From Bacteroidota bacterium (GTDB lineage Bacteria; Bacteroidota; Bacteroidia; Chitinophagales; Saprospiraceae): 35,252 bases of DNA. Below, piece by piece: positions 24,776 through 31,627 of the stretch; position 1 is the stretch's first letter; every line of letters starts with the position of its first letter. The notes under the pieces are model-generated. The model was not told where the DNA came from. It was given only the letters and a program-made list of their open reading frames with translations, and made no database searches. The DNA is taken from NCBI GenBank assembly GCA_024642705.1, contig JAHEAQ010000008.1:64873-100124 (forward strand), given 5' to 3'. Position numbers and translations under genes: made by a program.

Positions 24776-27220
24776 ATGAAAGTATTGAAATTCGGCGGCT
24801 CTTCTGTAGCCAATGCTGATAGAATAAAATTAGTTTTAGCAATTTTAAAAAATCAAACTGAAGACTTTACAGTTGTATTTTCAGCATTTAGTGGGATAAC
24901 AGATATGCTTATTGAAATGAGCGAAGTAGCAGCATCTGGAAGTGATAAATACAAAGAAACATTTGAAATATTTTGTCAGAAACATACAACAGCTGTAGAT
25001 GAATTAATAAATAATGAAAATCGGTCCAAAGTACAATCTGTTTTGAACCAAAATTTTAAAGACCTTAAAAATATACTAGAAGGTATTAAACTACTAATGG
25101 AGGCAACCCCACGTACCATGGACTATGTATTATCGTTTGGAGAAAGAAATTCTGCTTTCATAATATCTAACGCACTAACTGAAACAGGAATTAATTCTGA
25201 ATACCTAGATGCGAGAAGCATAATTAAAACCAATAAAGATTTTGGATATGCTTCTGTTAAATTCCAAGAAACAAATAAAGCCATTCAAGATCATTACAAA
25301 AAATCGGAAACTATTCAGGTTGTCACTGGTTTTATTGCTTCACATACTGGAGGCTTAACGACTACACTAGGAAGAGGAGGTTCAGATTATACAGCATCCA
25401 TTATTGGAGCAGCTCTGAAAGCAAAATGCATAGAAATTTGGACTGATGTAGATGGAATTTTAACCGCTGATCCAAGAAAAGTATCTAAAGCGTTTACTAT
25501 ACCAACAGTGACATATGAGGAGGCAATGGAAATGTCTCATTTTGGTGCCAAAGTAATATATCCTCCTACCATTCAACCTGCATTAAAAGCTAGAATTCCC
25601 GTTTATATTAAAAACACATTTAATCCTGAACATGCTGGATCCCTTATAAGTGAAAAAGGTGGTAAAAATAAAAATCCGGTAAAAGGAATTTCCTCCATTT
25701 CAGATATTGCACTTTTATCGCTTCAAGGATCAGGTATGTTTGGAGTACCTGGAACTGCAGGTAGGTTATTTTCCTCTATGGCTAGAAAATCTATTAATAT
25801 TATTTTGATTACGCAAGGTTCTTCTGAACATTCTATTAGTTTTGCCATTCAACCAAAAGATGTCAATAAAGCAATTGAAGCAGTTGAAGAAGAATTCAAC
25901 AATGAAATACAAAATGGATCTATCAATAAAATTAAGAAAGAAAAGTCATTATCTGTAATAGCTATTATAGGAGAATACATGAGATATACTCCAGGCATTG
26001 CCGGCAGATTATTTAGAACCCTTGGTCAAAATGGAATTAATGTCATTGCTATCGCACAAGGCTCATCGGAGTTAAATATTTCAGTAGTTATTAAAAAAGA
26101 TGATGAAAAAAAGGCATTGAATGCATTACATGAATCCTTTTTTCTATCAGAAACAAAATCAATTCATTGCTTTATAGTTGGAGTTGGATTAATAGGTTCT
26201 ACATTACTTGATCAGATTAATTCTCAAAAAAATATATTAATCAAAGAAAATAAAATTGACCTTAAAGTTATTGGTATTGCGAATAGCAAACATTACTTAA
26301 TGAATGAAAATGGGATTGATTTAAACAACTGGAAAGAAAATCTTAAAAAAGGAAAAACATTCGATATGCAATCATTTTCAAAAGAAATGGTCGAATTTAA
26401 CATGCGAAACTCTGTTTTTATTGACAATACTGCTAGTTCAGAAGTAGCAGATCAATATGAATACATATTAAATAATAGCATTTCCATTTCTACTCCTAAC
26501 AAAATAGCTGCTTCTTCTTCTTTTAAATATTATGAAAAACTAAAGAATCTTGCTTTGTTAAGAGGAGTCAAATTTAGGTATGAAACGAATGTAGGAGCTG
26601 GATTACCAGTTCTTAATACTTTAAGAGATTTGGTTACCAGCGGTGATAAAATTAATAAAATTGAAGGAGTTTTATCCGGCTCTTTATCCTTTATTTTTAA
26701 TACGTTCACTTCCAAAGATAAGTTTTCAGAAATTGTCTCTCGTGCTCAATCATTAGGATACACAGAACCAGACCCCAGAGAAGATTTGAATGGTGGAGAC
26801 ATTAAAAGAAAAATCACAATTTTGGCAAGAGAATGTGGAGCTAATATTGAAATGAAAAATGTAAAAGTAGATTATATATTGCCTGAATCCTGTAGAAATG
26901 CAAAAACAGTTAAAAGTTTTTATAATGAACTTGAAAAGGAAAATAGCTACTTCACTGATTTAATCACTGAAGCAAACAAGGCCAATAAAAAATTAAGGAT
27001 GATTGCTAGATTTGAAAATGGAAAAGCAACAATAAAACTTGAAAGCGTAGATCAAGATCATCCTTTTTATAGTTTGAAAGGAACAGACAATATGATCATA
27101 TTTAGCACGGAAAGATATAAGGAATTACCATTAGTGGTTAGAGGACCTGGAGCAGGTGCAAATGTAACTGCAGCGGGAGTTTTTGCAGAGATAATTAGTA
27201 TTAGTAATAGTTTTTCATAG
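24776..27220 (+). CDS. thrA: Bifunctional aspartokinase / homoserine dehydrogenase
   Basis: An 814-residue fusion enzyme catalysing the first and third steps from aspartate to homoserine. The kinase half (1-~290) opens with MKVLKFGGSSVAN and contains TTLGRGGSDYTAS and WTDVDGILTADPR. Two ACT-type regulatory units follow (~305-455; LQGSGMFGVPGTAGRLFSSMARKSINIILITQGSSEHSISF and its repeat IGEYMRYTPGIAGRLFRTLGQNGINVIAIAQGSSELNIS). The dehydrogenase half starts with the NAD(P)-binding GVGLIGSTLL near residue 468 and includes KIEGVLSGSLSFIFNTF and the conserved YTEPDPREDLNGGDIKRK. ACT domains suggest feedback by threonine as in E. coli ThrA. It lies between metX and thrB with no internal promoter visible. 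Confidence 0.96.
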   Translation: MKVLKFGGSSVANADRIKLVLAILKNQTEDFTVVFSAFSGITDMLIEMSEVAASGSDKYKETFEIFCQKHTTAVDELINNENRSKVQSVLNQNFKDLKNILEGIKLLMEATPRTMDYVLSFGERNSAFIISNALTETGINSEYLDARSIIKTNKDFGYASVKFQETNKAIQDHYKKSETIQVVTGFIASHTGGLTTTLGRGGSDYTASIIGAALKAKCIEIWTDVDGILTADPRKVSKAFTIPTVTYEEAMEMSHFGAKVIYPPTIQPALKARIPVYIKNTFNPEHAGSLISEKGGKNKNPVKGISSISDIALLSLQGSGMFGVPGTAGRLFSSMARKSINIILITQGSSEHSISFAIQPKDVNKAIEAVEEEFNNEIQNGSINKIKKEKSLSVIAIIGEYMRYTPGIAGRLFRTLGQNGINVIAIAQGSSELNISVVIKKDDEKKALNALHESFFLSETKSIHCFIVGVGLIGSTLLDQINSQKNILIKENKIDLKVIGIANSKHYLMNENGIDLNNWKENLKKGKTFDMQSFSKEMVEFNMRNSVFIDNTASSEVADQYEYILNNSISISTPNKIAASSSFKYYEKLKNLALLRGVKFRYETNVGAGLPVLNTLRDLVTSGDKINKIEGVLSGSLSFIFNTFTSKDKFSEIVSRAQSLGYTEPDPREDLNGGDIKRKITILARECGANIEMKNVKVDYILPESCRNAKTVKSFYNELEKENSYFTDLITEANKANKKLRMIARFENGKATIKLESVDQDHPFYSLKGTDNMIIFSTERYKELPLVVRGPGAGANVTAAGVFAEIISISNSFS

Positions 27221-27229
27221 AAATAGAAT

Positions 27230-28153
27230 ATGGCAGTAGGAATAAAAGTATTTGCTCCAGCATCGGTAGCCAATGTAGCTTGTGGATTTGATGTTTTAGG
27301 TTTTGCATTAGAAGGCCCTGGGGATGAAATAATAATTACTAAAACCAATCGAAAAGGATTTAAAATAACAAAAATAACAGGTGGAAAATTACCTTACGAT
27401 CCAGAAAAAAATACTGCAGGTTTTACTGCTTTAAAAATTATGGAGCACTTAGAAACAGATATTGGGCTTGAAATGGAAATTCACAAAAAAATGCCTTTTG
27501 GTTCTGGATTAGGATCAAGTGCAGCAAGTGCAGCTGGTGCAGCATTGGCAATAAATATTGCATTGGGTGAACCATTAACAAAAGCCGAATTGCTTCCTTT
27601 TGCCGTTTTAGGCGAACAAATTGCAGACGGTGCGTATCATGCTGACAATGTAGCTCCTTCTTTATTGGGTGGCATGATTTTAATTAGAGACACCAAAAGT
27701 TTAGATTTTCACAAGATTTATGTACCGGATGGTTTGCACGTAGTCGTAGTTCATCCACACATTGAAATATTAACAAAGGATTCTCGAGGGATATTAAAAA
27801 AAGAAATTTTACTTAGCCAACATATTAAACAATCTGCAAATTTGGCAGGATTGATTCTAGGTATGCAAACTTCAAATTATGAATTGATTAAGAATTCGTT
27901 ACAAGATGATATTATAGAACCTCAAAGAGCCCATCTGATTCCCCACTTTTATAAAATAAAAGAAGCGGCTTTATCACAAGGAGCACTCGGTTGCAGTATT
28001 TCTGGTGCAGGGCCTTCCATTTTTGCGTTGTGTGATAATAGTTTTATTGCAGAAAATATAGGCAATAGTTTTAAAAAGATATTTTCTGAGAACAGAATTG
28101 GATCAGATATTATATTGTCAAGAATTAATCAAGAAGGAACAAGATTAATATAA
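27230..28153 (+). CDS. thrB: Homoserine kinase
   Basis: A 307-residue GHMP-family kinase that phosphorylates homoserine using ATP, the committing step towards threonine. The N-terminal APASVANVACGFDVLGFAL (residues 7-25) is the family's first motif, the phosphate loop is KMPFGSGLGSSAASAAGAALAIN (~85-107), and the third GHMP motif is GCSISGAGPSIFALCD (~250-265). Length and motifs are complete. It starts 9 bp after the thrA stop and precedes thrC by 15 bp, so all three are in one transcript behind the SAM riboswitch. It is distantly related to mvaD at 10-11 kb (same superfamily), but the motifs clearly separate the two. Confidence 0.96.
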   Translation: MAVGIKVFAPASVANVACGFDVLGFALEGPGDEIIITKTNRKGFKITKITGGKLPYDPEKNTAGFTALKIMEHLETDIGLEMEIHKKMPFGSGLGSSAASAAGAALAINIALGEPLTKAELLPFAVLGEQIADGAYHADNVAPSLLGGMILIRDTKSLDFHKIYVPDGLHVVVVHPHIEILTKDSRGILKKEILLSQHIKQSANLAGLILGMQTSNYELIKNSLQDDIIEPQRAHLIPHFYKIKEAALSQGALGCSISGAGPSIFALCDNSFIAENIGNSFKKIFSENRIGSDIILSRINQEGTRLI

Positions 28154-28168
28154 ATCAAGAATTAAAAT

Positions 28169-29470
28169 ATGCACTTATATAGTACAAAAAATAAGAATCT
28201 AAATATTGAATTTGAAGAGGCTGTTCTAAGATCGCTTCCCCAGGACAATGGTTTGTATATGCCACATGAGATTCCATTGATCAATAAAAAAGATTTGCTT
28301 GTTTTGTTAGATAAAAGTTTCGAAGAATTATCATTTGAAGTGGCAAAGAATATAATTGGTGATAGCATACCTGAAGAAATATTAAAAGCAATTGTTCTTG
28401 AAGCCATAAACTTTCCTGCTCCTCTAGTTATGCTGGAAGAAAATATATATTGTCTTGAATTGTTTCATGGACCCACTTTAGCGTTCAAAGATTTTGGTGC
28501 TCGTTTTATGTCCCGAGTGATGAATTATTACAAGAGAGAAAATGAGAAACTTTTTGTACTAGTAGCGACCTCTGGAGATACTGGTGGTGCTGTTGCTTCG
28601 GGATTTTATAATGTAGAAGGCATAGAAGTGGTTATCTTATTTCCAAAAGGAAAGGTGAGTCCATTACAACAAAAACAACTTACAACATTAGGGAAAAATA
28701 TTTCGGCAATTGAGATTGATGGAACATTTGATGATTGCCAATCCATTGTAAAACAAGCTTTCTTAGATGAAGAATTAATTCATAAGTATCAATTATCTTC
28801 TGCAAATTCTATTAATATTTCGAGATTAATCCCACAATCATTTTATTACTTCAATGCACTTAGGCAATTAGAAGATATAAGTGATGTAGTTTTTGTTGTT
28901 CCTTCGGGAAATTTTGGAAATCTGACTGCAGGTATTTTAGCTCAGAAAATGGGTCTGCCAATAAAACATTTTGTCGCAGCAACTAATATAAATGATGTGG
29001 TTCCTGAATATATTAAAAATGGACATTATAACCCAAGGCAATCGGAACAAACTATTAGCAACGCTATGGATGTCGGCAATCCCTCGAATTTTTATAGGAT
29101 GGAAACATTATATGGTTCCACGTGGAACACTGTAAAAGAAAATGTTTCAGCCTATGCTTTTACAGATGGGGAAACAAAAAATGCGATGAAGGAAATTCAC
29201 GATAAATATGGATATATTATAGATCCACATGGCGCAGTGGCATATCTAGGAGCCTTAAAATATAAATTAGATTCTGGACATAACGGTCCGACAATATTTA
29301 TGGAAACAGCACATCCCAGTAAATTTATGGAAACAGTTGAATCGGTTTTAAATATTAAAATTGAAATACCAGAAAGATTAGCGAGTCTGTCAGAGAAAAA
29401 TGAAACATTTACAATTCTACACAATGATTATAATGAGTTCAAAAACTGGTTTATTAAAAAATATCATTGA
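28169..29470 (+). CDS. thrC: Threonine synthase
   Basis: A 433-residue pyridoxal-phosphate enzyme that converts O-phosphohomoserine to threonine. The N-terminus LYSTKNKNLNIEFEEAVLRSLPQDNGLYMP is typical of the class; the PLP lysine is Lys107 in HGPTLAFKDFGARFM; VATSGDTGGAVASGF binds the cofactor phosphate; VPSGNFGNLTAGILAQKMGLP and GNPSNF are further family marks. The gene is the last of the metX-thrABC series. Its 3' end overlaps the convergent rlpA-like gene by 7 bp (29464-29470). Codons for residues Gly-Ser-Thr-Trp-Asn (29114-29129) form a near-perfect parS site within the reading frame. Confidence 0.96.
   Translation: MHLYSTKNKNLNIEFEEAVLRSLPQDNGLYMPHEIPLINKKDLLVLLDKSFEELSFEVAKNIIGDSIPEEILKAIVLEAINFPAPLVMLEENIYCLELFHGPTLAFKDFGARFMSRVMNYYKRENEKLFVLVATSGDTGGAVASGFYNVEGIEVVILFPKGKVSPLQQKQLTTLGKNISAIEIDGTFDDCQSIVKQAFLDEELIHKYQLSSANSINISRLIPQSFYYFNALRQLEDISDVVFVVPSGNFGNLTAGILAQKMGLPIKHFVAATNINDVVPEYIKNGHYNPRQSEQTISNAMDVGNPSNFYRMETLYGSTWNTVKENVSAYAFTDGETKNAMKEIHDKYGYIIDPHGAVAYLGALKYKLDSGHNGPTIFMETAHPSKFMETVESVLNIKIEIPERLASLSEKNETFTILHNDYNEFKNWFIKKYH
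29114..29129. other. parS-like ParB-binding site inside thrC
   Basis: GGTTCCACGTGGAACA matches the palindrome TGTTCCACGTGGAACA at 15 of 16 positions (the first base differs). It lies in the thrC frame as Gly-Ser-Thr-Trp-Asn, 783 bp from the perfect site at 29897. ParB sites within reading frames near the origin are well known. Confidence 0.7.
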
Positions 29471-29847
29471 GAAATGCTTAAAGTATCTGCTTTAATAAAA
29501 ACTTTTCCAACACCTTTATGCAAAATACCTAAAGAATCAGCTGCACTCAAACTTAAATCAATGATTCTCTTTTTGTGAAAAGGACCTCTATCATTAATCA
29601 CTACAATAACTGACTTATTATTGTTTAAGTTTTCTACTAAAACTTCAGTACCAAAGGGTAAAGTTTTATGAGCAGCAGTTAATTTATTATGATCGTAAAT
29701 TTCACCATTTGCAGTCTTTCTCCCTTCGAAATAATCCGAATAATAAGAAGCATAACCTTCTTCATTATAATTATAGATTCTTTCGCTTTCCCTACAATTA
29801 ATGTGAAAAACAAGAGAAATAAAAAAAACAAAAATGATTGCTTTCAT
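29464..29847 (-). CDS. RlpA-like double-psi beta-barrel protein
   Basis: A 127-residue exported protein with a single double-psi beta-barrel of the RlpA type (septal-ring lytic-transglycosylase family). Residues 1-17 form a signal peptide; Cys18 follows HIN, a poor lipobox, so lipid attachment is uncertain. The domain shows EGYASYYSDYFEGRKTANGEIYDHNKLTAAHKTLPFGTEVLVEN and VVINDRGPFHKKRIIDLSLSAADSLGI, with the conserved Asp of the NDRGP motif and the His of TAAHKTLP. No SPOR domain is present. It may cleave peptidoglycan glycan strands, as does P. aeruginosa RlpA, or only bind them. It converges with thrC and overlaps it by 7 bp. The parS palindrome lies about 50-75 bp upstream of its start. 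Confidence 0.85.
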   Translation of the reverse strand: MKAIIFVFFISLVFHINCRESERIYNYNEEGYASYYSDYFEGRKTANGEIYDHNKLTAAHKTLPFGTEVLVENLNNNKSVIVVINDRGPFHKKRIIDLSLSAADSLGILHKGVGKVFIKADTLSISQ

Positions 29848-29891
29848 ATAACGAATTCATAATTATTAAAATAGAAAAATAAAACCAAACT

Positions 29892-29917
29892 CAAAATGTT
29901 CCACGTGGAACATTTTG
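29892..29917. other. parS centromere site (perfect palindrome)
   Basis: A 26-bp perfect palindrome whose 16-bp core TGTTCCACGTGGAACA (29897-29912) is the canonical chromosomal parS sequence bound by ParB/Spo0J; the flanks CAAAA and TTTTG extend the symmetry. It lies in the 155-bp gap between the divergent-side end of rlpA and the 3' end of ctaA. Such sites load ParB and SMC for chromosome segregation and cluster near the replication origin. Nothing else is seen in this gap. Confidence 0.92.
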
Positions 29918-30002
29918 AAAAATATACTTGCTAGTTTAAAAATAATTAAATAACATCATATTATGCAACGCCCTAATATTCTTAACAAATAATTAGCTAA
30001 AT

Positions 30003-31058
30003 CTATCGAAATGATTTAGTACGGTTTTGAAACATAAATACAAAATATACAGCGCTAGCCAATAATAATATTCCAACTCCTTGGTGCAAAACTCCAAATA
30101 ATACAGGAATCGTTCCCACACTATTTATAAGAGTTATAATACCCAAACTTACTTGACTAAATAAAAGCAAAACAAAGATCAATAATGGAAAATTTGAATA
30201 ATTGCCCAAATCCATTTTGAATAGTTTATATGAAAAATAAACTCCATAAATAAAACAAAGGTAAGCTACCATTCGGTGTAACAATTGGACTAATGCACTA
30301 GCGAAAGGAAAAGAATCATAATTTATAAAACTTTCCACACTCCAATAAGGTCTGTGGAAAAGTACTTCTGGAATTAGATCACCATTCATATCAGGCCACG
30401 TGGGATAAAATAATCCAGCTTTCATTCCACTCATCAATCCTCCTAATAAAATTTGGATTACTAACATACTTACCAACAACTTAGCCCTACTTCTTGTCTT
30501 TTTATCCACAATCCTTTTAATTGGAATTTCAACATAAAGTAAAGCCCAATACAAAGAGATAAAAACACTAATGCCAATTGCCAAATGAATGGTAAGTTTA
30601 TATGCATTGACCCATGGTCTTTCTATTAATCCACTAGCTACCATTATCCACCCAAATGTAGCTGCTAATGCAGCAAACATCACAACCACACCTAATCGTA
30701 TGATTAAGTCCTTAGGTAACATTTTTCTGATATAAAAAAATAAGAAAGGGAACAAAAAAATAAAACCCATGGTTCGAGCCCACAATCTATGAAGGTATTC
30801 CCAGAAATAAATAAACTTAAATTCCTTTAAAGTCATTCCATTATTAATCTTTTTGTATTGTGGAGTTTCTTTGTACAAATCAAATTCTGCATTCCATTTG
30901 GCATCTGTGGTAGGAGGCCAGGTTCCAGTAATAATTTCCCATTTAGTTATCGATAATCCAGAACCGGTTAATCTTGTTATACCTCCAATAACAATTTGAA
31001 ATAGAACCATAAATAATCCAACATACAACCAAATTCGAACCCAATTAGATACTTTCAT
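30003..31058 (-). CDS. ctaA: Heme A synthase (COX15/CtaA)
   Basis: A 351-residue inner-membrane protein that oxidises the C8 methyl of heme O to a formyl group, giving heme A for cytochrome c oxidase. About eight membrane helices are visible. The four heme-ligand histidines typical of COX15 are in FWEYLHRLWAR, YKLTIHLAIG, LVQLLHRMVAY and LFGVLHQGVGILL. The N-terminal IVIGGITRLTGSGLSITKWEIITGTWPP and the later GLIERPWVNAYK and GLMSGMKAGLFYPTWPDMNG are characteristic of the COX15 (alphaproteobacterial/mitochondrial, type 2) form rather than the Bacillus form. It has its own promoter element (31084-31091). Its presence implies aerobic respiration with an aa3- or related oxidase; no oxidase subunit gene is in the window. 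Confidence 0.94.
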   Translation of the reverse strand: MKVSNWVRIWLYVGLFMVLFQIVIGGITRLTGSGLSITKWEIITGTWPPTTDAKWNAEFDLYKETPQYKKINNGMTLKEFKFIYFWEYLHRLWARTMGFIFLFPFLFFYIRKMLPKDLIIRLGVVVMFAALAATFGWIMVASGLIERPWVNAYKLTIHLAIGISVFISLYWALLYVEIPIKRIVDKKTRSRAKLLVSMLVIQILLGGLMSGMKAGLFYPTWPDMNGDLIPEVLFHRPYWSVESFINYDSFPFASALVQLLHRMVAYLCFIYGVYFSYKLFKMDLGNYSNFPLLIFVLLLFSQVSLGIITLINSVGTIPVLFGVLHQGVGILLLASAVYFVFMFQNRTKSFR

Positions 31059-31083
31059 TCTTCAAGTCATTTATTTTTCAAAA

Positions 31084-31091
31084 CAAATTTA
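31084..31091 (-). promoter_or_regulatory. -7 promoter element (TAAATTTG) of ctaA
   Basis: On the minus strand TAAATTTG matches TAnnTTTG 25 bp before the ctaA ATG. TTTTCG lies 17 bp upstream as a weak -33 element. It uses only the left edge of the 569-bp gap. Confidence 0.5.
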
Positions 31092-31292
31092 CACTTAAAG
31101 TTTTGATTCGAAAACCCCAATTTTCTTTTACTTGTAATAATAATATCTTATATAATTAATTTATTCATTCATTATTATTAGGGTTGTTAGTATGTGTATA
31201 GATTATTTAAATAATTGCTTTTTTATGGTTATTAAGATTTTCAGAATCTCTAATCACAAGGTATTTTCTTGCAATGAATTGATTTTATATTA

Positions 31293-31320
31293 ATTAACAA
31301 TTTTGATGTTAATTGTTAAT
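31293..31320. repeat. Inverted repeat in the AT-rich gap
   Basis: ATTAACAATT (31293-31302) and AATTGTTAAT (31311-31320) form a perfect 10-bp inverted repeat with an 8-bp centre. No T-run follows, so a terminator is unlikely; a protein-binding site or cruciform is possible. Confidence 0.6.
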
Positions 31321-31381
31321 ATTGATTCGGTGATAAAAATATTCTTTTATACATGTGGAGAAATCTATTTCATATATGTAT

Positions 31382-31421
31382 AAAAAGTGCATATTTTTTT
31401 AAATCTTAAAAAAGTACATAT
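31382..31421. repeat. Direct repeat pair in the AT-rich gap
   Basis: AAAAAGTGCATAT (31382-31394) recurs as AAAAAGTACATAT (31409-31421), 27 bp apart with one difference. The stretch between them, TTTTTTTAAATCTTAAAAAA, is itself nearly self-complementary. Confidence 0.6.
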
Positions 31422-31492
31422 AAAAATGTTAGTTATATAAGGTGCTGTTAATTAGTTAAAAGTTATAAACAGATAAACGGCTTTATTCTGTG

Positions 31493-31570
31493 TATAACTA
31501 TAATTTTTTATGGTTGTAAATCATTATTTTATATAACTATAATTTTTTACATGTTTGTAATTAATATTTT
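31493..31570. repeat. Two-copy 39-bp tandem repeat
   Basis: The unit begins TATAACTATAATTTTTTA (identical in both copies, 31493 and 31532) and continues with a diverged part around TTGTAA and ATTTT. The first copy overlaps a TTATACACA box and the second ends in a TTTTCCACA box. This is the most AT-rich repeated element seen in the window. Confidence 0.75.
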
Positions 31571-31627
31571 CCACAAGAAAGCATCTGAATAAAATATTAG
31601 TGTGATAAATTAAAAATTTCTGGACTA

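Larger units (their letters stand above)
31059..31627. other. Candidate replication origin (oriC): AT-rich repeat-containing gap
   Basis: The longest gap in the window, clearly more AT-rich than its surroundings. DnaA-box-like 9-mers (TTWTNCACA): exact matches TTATACACA (31489-31497, minus) and TTTTCCACA (31567-31575, plus); single mismatches at 31193-31201, 31354-31362 and 31601-31609 (all minus). The two exact boxes flank a 39-bp tandem repeat of nearly pure A/T, a possible unwinding element. Further repeats lie at 31293-31320 and 31382-31421. Two parS sites lie within 2.5 kb. Origin function is inferred; dnaA is not in the window. Confidence 0.42.

Noticed and set aside
30392-30407. Third CCACGTGG-centred sequence, in ctaA, as another parS
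   Set aside because: Only about 10 of 16 positions match TGTTCCACGTGGAACA, and the bases encode the conserved YPTWPDM motif of heme A synthase.
31059-31627. Small protein genes or a structured ncRNA in the ctaA-helicase gap
   Set aside because: No frame with coding character and no recognisable RNA fold; the repeats are nearly pure A/T and fit an origin or spacer better.
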